Positions 34,203 through 45,032 of a stretch of DNA of 64,000 nt are shown here, in pieces (position 1 is the first letter of the stretch; each line of letters begins with the position of its first letter). The notes under the pieces are model-generated. The model had not been told where the DNA came from and did not search any database. It saw only the letters and a list, made by a program, of their open reading frames with translations. Made by a program: the position numbers and the translations under genes. The DNA comes from Lytechinus pictus. Taxonomy: Eukaryota > Echinodermata > Echinoidea > Temnopleuroida > Toxopneustidae. Where the stretch lies: the NCBI RefSeq assembly GCF_037042905.1, contig NC_087258.1, positions 1-64,000 on the forward strand, given 5' to 3'.

Positions 34203-35035
34203 TTTGATGTGTGAAATTGATAAAGGTTTATTTATCATGTCTAAGTTTTAGAGCTTTTCTCTTATTAACATACAAATGTATTTAGTATGTATCAAGACAT
34301 TGATAATTTGGCAGATGTGATAATTTGCTTTTAGATCATTATATGATCGTTTACAAGTTTAAATACACTTGTTGAAGAACCGTTTTAAAGATTTATGACG
34401 TAGGAGAACTTTGTCTTATATGACTTATAACTTATACGAGTAAGGTTTGGATTATACAATATTCTGTGTTTACACTTCTTTTATATGAAGTAAAATTGGT
34501 CTAGATTTGCATAGAGTATATCCAACATCTTGAGCGCCCTCGTTTTATTCCAAAATCATAAATTTTTAGATTGTTATTGATTGGATTGAAGATTATGGAT
34601 CTATCTTCTGACAGAACAGTGAATTTGATATTTTGTGTTTTGCGATTGTTGAATTGTATTATGTATACCTTGTTTAGTTGAATGTATTGGCTTATATGAT
34701 TGGATTTAAGAACTCTTTGGGTTTGTCGAGTTCAGATGTAGTCTTTTGTATGTAAGATAGTTTGTACAGTGTAAATATGTTATATAGTTTTTCAGGAATA
34801 GTGCATAAGTCTGCACATTATTGGAAACAGTTTTCTTTTATAATTTTATCGATGTATTTTCATACGGCATTGTGTGAGAGTTTGAGAGAAAGAGGAGGTA
34901 GAAGGTAAATTAAAAAGTTTCACAATATTATTATTTTGTTTTATATGAACTTTAATTGTTAACTCTATTGGACCATTATTTCAATATTTTTTTCTAAACA
35001 AATGTGGGAAAGCCACATTTTCTAACAAAAGGGGA
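34203..35035 (+). other. 3' untranslated part and polypurine tract of LTR retrotransposon 2
   Basis: About 830 bp of T-rich DNA without a credible ORF. AACAAAAGGGGA at 35024-35035 directly abuts the right LTR and is the likely polypurine tract. Confidence 0.8.
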
Positions 35036-35678
35036 TGTTATGTGATGATAAGATATATCTCACATATTCAATAATATATCAGTACATAATCAATACTTAA
35101 TCAATGCTTCTACAGGAAGTATAACAGGAAACTATATGTCTACCAATTCCAACTTTCTTAAGAAAGTATTACTCATCCGTCTTTCAGCTAAACTTCTGAC
35201 CACACACATTTTATGGGTTTGTTATTCACTAAATTTCATGTTCTCCCTATAAGGTCAACTCCCCCAATTCAGAGTAAAGTTATGACGCACATATTGTTTT
35301 GGTCAAGCATCCAAGGTTGACCAACACCTGTTTGGTTGTAAAGAGTCTAGACCAGACCAGTATAAAAGGGGTTCACTTCTGAACCCAAATCAGAATGCAG
35401 ATTGGTTTACAGATTACTTTAGAGATGGTTCCAGCATACAGACAGCTACAGAAGAGTTTATATTTTATACTGCAGAATTTATATCATCTTCATCTTTAGA
35501 GTATAGTCACCATCAGACTTACTCATGTTCCTGTATTATTTGTCATCATCATCAACTTATTTATAATCTTCAATAAATGTATATATGAACTGTACAGGCT
35601 TTGTATTGCTTCGTCTCATTTATAACTTATAAGTCTGGTTGAAAGTAAAAGTGCAATCGATCCAACCCCAACACAACA
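35036..35678 (+). repeat. 3' LTR of LTR retrotransposon 2 (copy 1)
   Basis: 643 bp, as on the left. I found two differences from the left LTR: CAGTAC versus CAATAC near 35082, and GTATATATG versus GTAAATATG near 35580. The tandem copy at 48945-49587 lacks both. Confidence 0.9.
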
Positions 35679-35682
35679 ATAA

Positions 35683-36160
35683 TTTCTACATCTGTGTTTG
35701 TAATAGCTTGATTTAACATTCTGTTCAATAAATCAAAAAAATTAGACGCCGAGTTCGGTGGTCTGTATATAACACATATAAGCATTGTTTTTTAGTGTTT
35801 TATTGACAGTTTAACCCAAAGAGTTTCAATATCGTCACACACGATATAATTTTCATACAAACAATTTATGTCATCTTTCACGTAGAGTGCTACACCTCCT
35901 CCATGTCGATTGCGGTCTTTGCGGAAAACATTGTAGTGTTCAATATCTAATTCAGAATCAGATATTGTACCATCACATTTGGTCTCCGAGATGGCAACAA
36001 CATGGAAAGGATGATTTCGTAGGAAAAATTTAAGTTCAGATAGCTTTGACACTAGTGAATTTATATTAATGTGACATAACTTTAAACCCTTCTTTGGAAG
36101 AAATTCTAAACAATTTATCCTGGGTTCCGAAATATTTACATGTATGGGCCCAATTTACAT
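35683..36160 (-). pseudogene. LINE ORF2, N-terminal half of AP endonuclease (copy 1)
   Basis: Minus-strand frame: LKLCHININSLVSKLSEL, the classic start of an AP endonuclease. Then AISETK (catalytic Glu), RHGGGVALYVKD and LWVKLSIKH, with an in-frame TAA at about 35789-35791. The frame then continues with ICVIYRPPNS up to the LTR edge and joins 21189 downward. The stop is shared by both tandem copies, so it predates the duplication. Confidence 0.85.
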
Positions 36161-36220
36161 CATGTTGTGAGTAAAATGAAAAAGTACTCATAGAGCTGTT
36201 TTCATCACAATTGTTAACAT

Positions 36221-38143
36221 TTAACTGTGAGGATTGTTTAGAAGGTTCTTTGCTGTCGTGAGACAGTCCATCCAATCCTTTGGAAACATTCTGTTCTCTG
36301 GTTTCCGTCGTGACTTGGTACAACTTCGCCAAGGAAAAGGTGGAGGTTCATTGCTCATTTGAGAGTCTTCATATGGCGTCCAACGTGGATACAAATCACG
36401 AGTTGATGTCAATGCACCATCTGCTCCATTCCATGGGATTCCGTCGTTATTCAGAGGAGGAAAGTCAGCATCACAGGACCTATATCGCGAGTCATTCGAT
36501 GCAGATCTCGATGTACGCCGGAGAAAACTGATAATATTTTGTGCGAAGGTGATTGTCCCGGTACGATTTAGATGCACGCCATCTACGTTCAAGTGACGGT
36601 CGGGGACGATGTTGTCGTTGCTAATGATGAACCAGCCTCGCTGATTGGCTGAAAGTTTGATAGCTGCGTTCACATCTGAAACTTTGGTGTATTCTCTGTG
36701 GTCTTCGTTCTGTCTGTGCATGATAGTTGATACAGCAATGATTTTGACTCCTGGAATTTCATATATTTGTTCAAGAAGGGATATTGTCTTGGCGATTATT
36801 TCATCTGCCTCATCGCATCTAATGTTATTTGTGCCGAGATGTACCACAACTTCGCTCACTCCGTATTCATTGGCTAGTTTATGTACATCACTGTACGCAT
36901 CTTCAATCCTAGCTCCGTTCAAAGTTCTGCAAACTATTTTCTTACTTCGAGAAAGTTTTGATGGTCTTATTTGTTTAGTCATAGAGTCTCCAATTATCAG
37001 CACATCTGCTTTCATTTGTGTCTGCGAAGAATTCTTTGTATTGTGCTTACTTGCTGGATTTTCGTCTTTTTCGTTATTTCCTGTATGCCGAGAGTCGATT
37101 GTGGTTTGGACGTCATGTCTCATCATAGCATCTTCTACCACAACAGTATTATCATTTGCATGTTTAATGTCATGGTCCGATTGAGTGTTATTATCATCAT
37201 TTCTGCCAGATAATTCATCGTATATCAGTTTTTGCTTGTTTCTGTACTCATTGAGTTGTTTATCAATATCAGATATATCGGCATGACCGATGTGTGTTGG
37301 AGTAGGACGGATAACTTCAGGGGACTCTTCATGGGAACAGTTTGAATCAGCAGATCGCTGAATAGCATCATATTCTTTAATGCAGGCATTCTGTAAGGGA
37401 GCGGGTTCATCAGGGCACAACCCTACTAAAAGTTCATTTACCTTCAGTTGCAAATCTTTGAATTCCTTTGAAAGGCGATCCAATTTCAAATGCAGTTCGT
37501 AGTTTGTATACAAACAAGAGCTTGTACTTTGCTTCGCGCATGAGCAAGTGGACAAAGAGCAGTTTACCCTCGACTGAGCAGAGGGTGAATCCTTTGATGA
37601 CGTGTTCTTAGATGGGGAATCCTTTCCTACTACAGATGGGTCCGTTGTACATAAACAGCTTTTGTGTATATGAATGGGATTTCCTCGTGACTCAACGTCA
37701 CGGTTGTTGAACATGGGGTAAGAATCCGTTTGGCAGCTATTATCAACAAAATTTGCATACGAATTACCATGACCAATTAAGGTAGTGGGGGAATCCGTTT
37801 GCTTGCCGTTGTCATGGAGAGTATGCTCATGTAATCTAGAGTTGTGAAAGTCATGGCGGCAATTTTTTGCTGCTAAAATGCTGTAATGACGGGCAATATC
37901 TGTATTCAGATGACTATATATCGATCCTAATTCAGATGTTAGATAATCAATCAATTCCTCATCAAGTGCTGCATTGACAATATCATGTTTCAGTAGATGA
38001 GATAAGATAGTGTTTATACTAGAAATTGTCAAATGCTTTGGTAATTTGCATCTAAATTGATCAGATCCAGGAATTCCATGACATGAGTTAGTTTTTAATT
38101 TCGATGCAAGCTTATTTTTAGTCATTTTGCAGAGTGTATTCAA
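36221..38143 (-). CDS. LINE ORF1 with SGNH-type esterase domain (copy 1)
   Basis: An intact 640-residue frame. Residues 1 to about 250 are polar and Cys/His/Ser-rich, with no fold I can name. From about residue 370 there is an SGNH/GDSL hydrolase: IIGDSMTKQI (catalytic Ser block), a TLNGAR Gly block, HLGTNN (Asn block) and DGVHLN (Asp-x-x-His block). Esterase ORF1 proteins are known in CR1 and L2 clade LINEs, where the role proposed is lipid or membrane interaction during retrotransposition; I infer the same here. The C-terminus after about 530 is basic and unassigned. The start is the first ATG (MNTLCKM), with a second ATG six codons later. It is intact although ORF2 is broken, as expected of a young dead copy. 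Confidence 0.85.
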   Translation of the reverse strand: MNTLCKMTKNKLASKLKTNSCHGIPGSDQFRCKLPKHLTISSINTILSHLLKHDIVNAALDEELIDYLTSELGSIYSHLNTDIARHYSILAAKNCRHDFHNSRLHEHTLHDNGKQTDSPTTLIGHGNSYANFVDNSCQTDSYPMFNNRDVESRGNPIHIHKSCLCTTDPSVVGKDSPSKNTSSKDSPSAQSRVNCSLSTCSCAKQSTSSCLYTNYELHLKLDRLSKEFKDLQLKVNELLVGLCPDEPAPLQNACIKEYDAIQRSADSNCSHEESPEVIRPTPTHIGHADISDIDKQLNEYRNKQKLIYDELSGRNDDNNTQSDHDIKHANDNTVVVEDAMMRHDVQTTIDSRHTGNNEKDENPASKHNTKNSSQTQMKADVLIIGDSMTKQIRPSKLSRSKKIVCRTLNGARIEDAYSDVHKLANEYGVSEVVVHLGTNNIRCDEADEIIAKTISLLEQIYEIPGVKIIAVSTIMHRQNEDHREYTKVSDVNAAIKLSANQRGWFIISNDNIVPDRHLNVDGVHLNRTGTITFAQNIISFLRRTSRSASNDSRYRSCDADFPPLNNDGIPWNGADGALTSTRDLYPRWTPYEDSQMSNEPPPFPWRSCTKSRRKPENRMFPKDWMDCLTTAKNLLNNPHS

Positions 38144-39047
38144 TAATCACACTAGTAAGATATGAATCAATCAGTATAAGCCTCAGTAATAGACGAATAG
38201 AGTGTAAAATTACCGATTTGTGTTTCCAAGAGTTCAGGAGGTTCCTGTCTATACAGATGGGACTATGGTGGAAAGTCGTATATGGAAGCACGGAGAGACT
38301 AAGATCAAATTCACCACAAAATATCACTCAGAATTCCAGTGAATATGTCTCCAATATCATGAATATATTTCCAATATAATAAAAGAATCTACCAAATCCA
38401 AAAATCCACTTATAATCGTAAAAATGCTATTAAATCATGCACTTTGTCCGAGACTTTGACACCTGATCGTAGTATATTCAATGTATGATACCCTACATGA
38501 TGTGATTATCGTTCACATGGAGGTGCAGTGCCTTGAAATGTGGGGCAATATCAAAACTCCAAAGTTGCAAAATGACACAATATTGAATGCCACTGTTCTT
38601 TTTTCAGTGGTGATGAGTGAGTTTCTCAGCGGTTTCTTTTAATTATTCTCATGAACCTTAACATCAACATTAACATGGATTCAAACACAACTCTGCACAA
38701 GCAAACACATAAAAAAAAAGATGCATGAGTATTTCAAACCATGTTATCTCACAGAACCATCACTACAGAAGCAGGGGCATGACTTGATTGGATTTTCATC
38801 TGTAATGACACAGACAAAAGAACCCTTTATGACCTTTTCTGCTCGTTTTGCAGCTTTTCAGATTTGACCGTATCCAACACATTTGAATCCTGCTTTTTTT
38901 CGTGATGGCATGATCTTAACAAGCATGGTATCATTTTAAAGAAAATTAAATGATCTTTTGAATGATGTAAAATATCTATTGTGTAAAATTGGGAGTTGGG
39001 AGAAATTAATGGCCAAACACAGATTTCCAAACTTTTTTTGAGGGGTT

Positions 39048-41650
39048 TATATTACCATATTTAAGTTAAAAGACCTACACTGTATCATGCTTTTTTCAGT
39101 GGCTTTATTGTAATGGATCGTTGGGATATAAAATAATGAATTACAGTAAATATCGATATGCAAGTGAGCGAAGCGAGCGAGGAAATTTTTTATTAGTTGG
39201 AAGGCAGAATGATAACAAAAATCGTCTTTCAAGGGGTGTGTAAATGTGGGAGAGATGCAGCGACTGAGCGTAGTAGTAAATAACAAGTAGTAAGTAGTAA
39301 ACAGATATTTTGTTCAATGAAAACTCATTTGCTCTCTGGTTAAAGGTGATATAAGAATAAAAAGAAGGTATCATGAATCAGGAATAAGGGTGCTTTATGA
39401 TTTGAGGTATCACAGACCACAATATAAACTTTCAAAAAAGCTGAACTACCACGGTCGTGCAAATTAAAAGAAACATACTGCAGAAAAGAAAGATTTGGGA
39501 TAGTCTTTAAGAATATTGAGAGATGATGCAATTTTCAAAATTTTGAATTTGTATTTTGTATTTATTATCCGGAATTCACAGTAAAAAACATAAGTGTACA
39601 AAGGAACATATAAAAGCAAGTTAAAAATAACAAGTTAGAATAAACATATACAAAGAAACAACAATATCAAAGAGACATGAGAATAGTGAAAACGGAAGGA
39701 CACCCAGTTCAGCTCTTTCCCATAGACAGTACTGTTCTTCCATGGGAAATAAAAATCTTACAAAAATCTCTCAGAACAAAAGGAAAAAATAGGGGATATG
39801 TTGGGGGGGGGGGGTCCAGTATCAAATTCAAAATACTTCATAGATCAGGGAGGAAGGCATTAAGCATATGTAATAAATAAATAAATTTCATTTTTTCAAA
39901 TATTTATTACATTTTAACGGAATTAATGTGATTTTAAGTCTCCTATAAGCGGATGAGATTGTTGGGCTTTTTTTAAATAGCAGAGTCCTAAATCACCCCT
40001 GTGTTTCATAAACGACAAAGATTTTTGGTCAGCCATCGTTAACTTCTCATCCACTTAACTTGAAGTAAAGAGTATGCCTATTTAAATATTTTTGTACATA
40101 TTATCCCCCGCCTCCAAAAAATGCTAAGATAGTATGACTTCCCCAACATTCACGCCAGTGTATTCAAAGGATGTCTTGATTGGTTAATGATCAAATTTAT
40201 AAGCATATGTAAAAGTCATTTCTATCATAAAATTCATAAATGGACGTATACATATAATCTCATGATGAAGGGGATATACAATTTTCTAAAAGTAGGGATT
40301 TGCCATGGGAAAATCTTGTAAGATTATAGATTGAAAGCGGGAGCAGAGCGACATCGCGAGAACTCTGACATTTTTATAGAATGCAAATCTGGGCAAATTT
40401 AAGCACATTGATCGCATTTAAAGATGAATCAACACATCAACAGTAGTATTAATAATTTGATGATTACAAAATATAATTTCTCTCTTGAAAAGTGGGGGGA
40501 TGATGGCAAATGCCAACCCCCTCCATAAAGTGGAGGGTGTATCCCCCATCCCCGGGACAAACGCTCGTGCAAAATGGCCTTTTCCTCGTCAAATTTACAA
40601 AATTTACCCAAACTAAACATTGATATTTTTGTTCTACCAGTGTTCGCCATTTGGGTTTGCAAGTCTTCTGCACACTGATGGAAAGTGATTGACATTAAAT
40701 GTATGGTATTGAAGCTAGGAAATATATGCTGTGCACACACAATATCCTATCATGTTGTGATACTATGTTTTGTCATTTTGGCAAGCTAAAGATTTCCACT
40801 CTGAACTTCGTGCTCGAATAAGTTCCTACTCTATAGAGCCTGATGCAGAGGGTAGTGGACTGAATTAAAGCTGTAATATTTATATTTTGATACTTTATCT
40901 CTACCTAACTAATGATAAATGCAAATGTTTCCCTAAAGTAACTTAGCATTACTTCACATTATTTACCAAGAAGAAATATGCTTCAAGGATAAATAGATTA
41001 CCCCAACTGTTAAGTCAGCAAAACAGCATGTCAAAGGTGCTCTTCTTCAGGAGTTTTGCCTGGAGAGCAGCTGATCAAAATGACTCCACTCAAGTTACCT
41101 TGCACTTATCTGGATGGAAATATAAATTAGATGGAAGTTCCTGTACCTGTTCGTAGCACAGTGGCTGCTCCCGAAGACTTATCAGAAACTGTTTCATGCG
41201 GAAGCAAATCAGGCCCACTATTATTCATGTTCTACGGCTAGCATTTTCGGAATTTGGTGTACTGTATAACATAGTGCCATTCTATATACTGTACAAGGAA
41301 AACTACACATAGAGTCAAGACAGTTCAGACTGAAAAGCAGGAAAATCAGTCTTGAAGAGGAATTAGAGAACAAAATGAAGTGGAGTCAGGACGGTGTAAA
41401 ATGTCATATTTTGTCTATTTGGATACTTGTCTAAAAAATGTTAACTTGTGTTTTAGAAGTCATTGTTTTTGTTTTATTTCTGTTTATGGTAACTCCCGTA
41501 GGAACTCGACAGGACAGCATTATGCTGGTAAACGCCAAGCTGGTATATAACCAATTACCTAGGAAACATTTTACGTCTAGGTTAATCAGTCATAGTGGCT
41601 GACGTTATAGACGACATATATCGCTCTCGGGTCTTTTTATTAAAGTGGAG
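39048..41650. other. Spacer in duplicated unit; repeat fragments only
   Basis: No gene. 39120-39243 is the right-hand copy of the GAGCGAAGCGAGC repeat. 39545-39890 ends in AATAAATAAATAAAT and may be the 3' end of a retroelement. A short hairpin CCCCCTCC...GGAGGG sits near 40515-40540. The G-run at 39804-39816 is two bases shorter in copy 2. Confidence 0.5.
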
Positions 41651-41732
41651 ACAATGGCAGAGTTTGGATTCGAACTCACAACCTTGCGATTATGAGTCCA
41701 ATGTTAATTCTAACCACTGGACCACACGACCC
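41651..41732 (-). repeat. tRNA-Met-like SINE head (copy 1)
   Basis: The minus strand reads GGTCGTGTGGTCCAGTGG, then GGACTCATAATC (a CAT anticodon-loop look-alike) and GAGTTCGAATCC, a perfect B box. The acceptor ends do not pair well and an A-box base is off, so this is a tRNA-derived repeat or pseudogene rather than a working tRNA. Repeated at 55558-55639. Confidence 0.55.
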
Positions 41733-43466
41733 GTGTTTTTATGTGGCTCCTACATGATCGATCTTAAACCAGAACCCAAGTGTAATACACTGTTTATTGT
41801 TTATGACCCTGACCTTGATGATAATTAATATGTTTTATATAAAACTACTAAAAGAACTCGTTTTCATATTAGAAAGTAATGTGATTTGATACCAAGCTTG
41901 TGTTTGATATCAAACATGTTTTGATTAAAGTCACTGTAAATTTCCTGACATCATTTGACTTATCATGAACATAAATGTAATTTAGGGGATCTTGTAATGC
42001 ATTTAAACTATTTTAACCTTTATATTTGCATTTCACTTGCCACAGGCTTAAATTCGTTACCAAACTTCTTTCGTATTCCAAATATGATGTACTCCGCATT
42101 ATATGTTGTAGGCCTATACATTTCAGACCCAATTTGACTTTAATGACCCCAAATGACGCTTGATTACTCTGGACACGTTTTAAATGCCTAGTGATTCACA
42201 TATATGGGTTTAATTTTGCATTTGCTTTAACGTAATATCCAACATGTCATGACATCTTTATTCCGCTCAATAGAAAAGTCATAATTAAAAGACTACGTCG
42301 GAAAAAAATAACATTCCTCAATATGCCACGGTATAGCAACTATCAGATTCTTCATATAAACACCCTTAATTTAACTTTTAGCAAAAAATGCATATAAAAT
42401 ACTTAAATTATTTGTATTTAAAACATGAAATGTTCCGCCTTATATACATTAATCACATTTAAATGACACTTAGCTGACCTATACGTGATATAAATAATCA
42501 GAGAGTCATACGTTTACGCTTGATTTTTTTTGCTTAAATTTGATACTAAACCTAACATGTTTATTCTGAACAATATGAAAGTCATATTTAAGAGGTATGT
42601 GAAAATGTGGGCGTTTCCTTAACACGTCAATAAAAAATACACAAGAGTGGCCAGGTGACATCCGTCGAATTCTTGAAGTAGACAACCCATACTACACGTG
42701 GGCCTACAACTTTTGACAAGAAAAATCGCATACGTACCCAATTTGGCGGTCATGTCATGCAATAATCTTGATCATGTCTCCCCGACTAGATACAAACACG
42801 ACAAAGTTGCAATTGCAGCTATTGCAATTGTGTGTTATTTAGAAAAGATAAATGTCTAAATAGGTGTTTGACTTTTTTTTGGGGGGAGGGGGCGCATTTG
42901 CTCAACTTGAAGGTAGAGAGTTTGACCAAATCCTACTTCTATGTAACAATCTCTACAAAATTACGGAAAATTTCGAAAGACGTCATTATACATAAATGAC
43001 ACATTTTAGGCTGATATGATGGCTATTTATATTTCATTTTAATTATGGAACTGTCACAAACCTAACGATTTATGCAAGTCATTTGTAAGATACATGATAA
43101 TTTTCAATTAGTTTCTTCTTCGTAAATATACATGTTACGCTAGTTAAAACGTCCATATGTATAGGGCTCATTATGGAAAGCTTTCTCTTGCAGTCGTCAT
43201 CCGTCAGGCCATGGGATAAATTCAACTATTAGAAGCGTTCGGATCGTAGAGAGGATTTCGTGTCGTAGACCATCTGTTTGATAAACGTTTTCTGAAGGGA
43301 AGAATAAATTGAAACACGTAGAAGAATTAACATTATAAGTAACTATGACGTAACATCAGCATGTTTAGCTGCATTGAACTCATCCCCCAGTTAGGTAAAA
43401 CAAGCAAGAATGCTTCACCTATAAAACAAATACCCAGGATAAATACAAACACTCGCGATGATGAAA
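41733..43466. other. Spacer, no gene seen
   Basis: AT-rich sequence with no coding signal. A T/G homopolymer at about 42869-42890 differs in length between the tandem copies. Confidence 0.5.
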
Positions 43467-43560
43467 ATATGAATAGTCCTGATAATTAATTAGATGATTA
43501 CAATGGTTAATATGAATAGTCCTGATAATTAATTATATGATTACAATGGTTAGATTACCA
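43467..43560. repeat. 43-bp tandem repeat (copy 1)
   Basis: Two units starting ATATGAATAGTCCTGATAAT at 43467 and 43510, followed by partial units ending GATTACAATGGTTAG. The same array is at 57378 in the tandem copy. Confidence 0.85.
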
Positions 43561-43898
43561 TGATTACAATGGTTAGATTTATTTACAATGAAACCTAGCA
43601 TTGCTTTGATTTCATGACAATAATTTCGTTAGGACACAAAAGGTTATCTTCCAATTAATGACTTAGGAATCTCATGGAAACGATTATAATTTAAGGTTAT
43701 TTCAAACGATGTTGTCATACATATTATAATCCTTAGAGGTACACTAACAAGAAAGGAGGGGAACCGGAAAAATGGAGATCGAAGAGGATAAGAGGAGAGA
43801 GCGAGATAAACAGAGATGGAAGTGTGAGGGGATGTGTGTGCGTGTGTCGTGTGCGAGAGAAGGAGAGTGATAGATAGTGATGTGTGTAGGTACAACAT

Positions 43899-43980
43899 TT
43901 ACAATGGCCGAGTGGTCTAAGGCGCCGGACTATACCATTGGAGTCCGGGGTTCGATTCCAGGCACGGTCCTTGACCAAGA
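43899..43980 (+). repeat. tRNA-Leu/Ser-like SINE head (copy 1)
   Basis: TGGCCGAGTGG at 43905-43915 matches the Pol III A box, and GGTTCGATTCC at 43949-43959 is a perfect B box 44 bp further on. GGCCGAGTGGTCTAAGGCGC resembles the D-arm of tRNA-Leu. Between the boxes CCGGACT and AGTCCGG form a 7-bp stem. The T stem and acceptor pair poorly and no variable arm is present, so a tRNA-derived SINE or pseudogene is more likely than a functional tRNA. Confidence 0.55.
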
Positions 43981-44111
43981 CATTACAACTACACTGCTTT
44001 ACCATCTTTCGTCAAACAATTAAGATAGACCTATGCCTTATTGATACCAACGTGTGCACGTGTCGTTCTTAAGTATGTTTTCAGTTAATCTCTTTTCTTC
44101 GTATATTTTTA

Positions 44112-44120
44112 TCCACCTCT
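44112..44120. other. 9-bp filler at the tandem-duplication junction
   Basis: TCCACCTCT separates the end of copy 1 from the start of copy 2. It is absent from the flanks at 30211 and at 58122. Confidence 0.85.
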
Positions 44121-45032
44121 TGTAGAAATTGACAATGTAGTTCCTATGGCATATAGTCTATTCTCAGAAGAAGACTTAATTGAGAGTGATGATTCACTTA
44201 ACCCTGTACAACCCGCAGAGCGAACTGTTACTAGGGCTTATGCCAAGAAGATGGGAATTTCAGTCCCAGATTTGTTTCCAAAGAAACTTTCAGATACCAG
44301 ACAATGTGAACAGACCCCAATAAATCCTAGCGATATGTCACAGCAGACCACAAATGGCCCATTACCAATAACAAGAGATTTACCTAGATCTCAATCTCAG
44401 CATGACATTCCATATGGTCAGACTGAACTGAATAGTGACCCACCTGTTCAACCCAGGACTAGTAGACAGAATAATGTTCAAGTCGAACCAAGATTAGTTG
44501 ATAAGAAGAGAGAATCTTCTCTAGATGATAATTATAGGCAAGTACCAAGTGATTTGTACACACCTCCTAGACTCTTACTACTAAAGTAAACAATGTAGTA
44601 GCCGGACATATTCCGAGACAACAAGAGGTGGATAAAATCATGGAAGTAATCAAAAGAAAGATTATTTAGGGATTACAATTTGCCAATTAATATGAGGACT
44701 GTGAAGACCGAACAGGAAACATCACCATTTTACAAGCCAGTCTATGACTATTTGGCTTATGATATATTGCCGAGTGACAAGAAAGCAGCTAGAGCTGTAC
44801 AGACCAAGTCAGAGCAATACATTTTGTGTGATGGTCTTTTGTTTCGTTTATTCTTTCATGACAATGACGACGATTACACCTTGCAACTTGCTATCCCAGA
44901 ATCTTTGACAGACACAATCATATCACAGTATCATGACAATCTTCTTAGTAACCATCAAGGAACTATGCGTACGTACTTGACTGTCAGACGTAATTTCTAT
45001 TTCCCAAATATGTTTGAGAGGATAAGTAATTA
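44121..45032 (+). pseudogene. Pol part 2 fragment of LTR retrotransposon 2 (copy 2)
   Basis: It begins mid-gene at the duplication join and covers the RNase H-integrase linker and the start of integrase. Relative to copy 1 there is a 1-base deletion near 44572 and a 1-base insertion near 44667. Together they leave about 95 bp out of frame with a stop. There is no LTR, gag or RT upstream. Confidence 0.85.

Larger units (their letters stand above)
21190..35678 (+). mobile_element. LTR retrotransposon 2 (Ty3/gypsy-like), disrupted by two later insertions
   Basis: Two 643-bp LTRs (21190-21832 and 35036-35678), TGTT...AACA termini, and a 4-bp target duplication ATAA (21186-21189 and 35679-35682). 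The element carries gag, a frameshifted pro-pol, and a polypurine tract at 35024-35035. It sits inside the AP-endonuclease frame of the minus-strand LINE. Its pol was later split by the ACGTTG-rich foldback (24222-28778) and by an R2/NeSL-type LINE fragment (about 31124-32718). Without these it is about 8.3 kb. PR-RT-RNaseH-IN order is kept. No envelope seen; about 830 bp of non-coding DNA precedes the right LTR. Confidence 0.92.
18401..38482 (-). mobile_element. Near-full-length CR1/L2-like LINE, minus strand, interrupted by LTR element 2
   Basis: Reading the minus strand: a 5' region, an esterase-type ORF1 (38143-36221), an AP endonuclease plus reverse transcriptase ORF2, a short 3' UTR, and a tail of AAATA/AAAT repeats at 18401-18420. 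Without the 14.5-kb LTR insertion it is about 5.6 kb, a full-length size for this class. ORF1 with an SGNH esterase plus an APE/RT ORF2 is known from CR1 and L2 clade LINEs. The copy is dead: ORF2 has an in-frame stop in the endonuclease, a frameshift between endonuclease and RT, and the LTR insertion. It landed inside the inverted-repeat element 18045-39047. No clear target duplication was found. Confidence 0.88.
18045..39047. mobile_element. TA-flanked inverted-repeat (Tc1/mariner-style MITE) element, expanded by nested insertions
   Basis: The left terminus AACTCCTCAAAAAAGTTTGG at 18045 and the right terminus, whose complement reads AACCCCTCAAAAAAAGTTTG (39026-39047), form about 21-bp terminal inverted repeats. 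Both ends abut TA (18043-18044 and 39048-39049). Inside, a unit of about 240 bp is repeated in tandem: one copy from about 18070, a second from about 18312. The second is cut at 18400 by a LINE and resumes at about 38483. No transposase is seen. Without insertions the element is about 0.9 kb. The TA duplication and lack of coding suggest a non-autonomous Tc1/mariner-type element; the family is not identified. Confidence 0.7.
30212..44111. repeat. Tandem duplication, copy 1 (13,900 bp)
   Basis: This stretch recurs in direct orientation at 44121-58121 with only scattered single-base and homopolymer differences. The left limit falls inside pol part 2 (ATG|TGTAGAAATT). The right limit is the A after GTATATTTTT. 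Nine bases, TCCACCTCT (44112-44120), lie between the copies and match neither flank. Confidence 0.95.

Noticed and set aside
36645-37184. 179-codon plus-strand frame opposite LINE ORF1 (and copy at 50554)
   Set aside because: Antisense shadow of the esterase ORF1; no recognisable domain, and the minus frame has clear catalytic motifs.
43899-43980. Functional tRNA-Leu gene
   Set aside because: A and B boxes are good, but the acceptor and T stems pair poorly and the long variable arm is missing.
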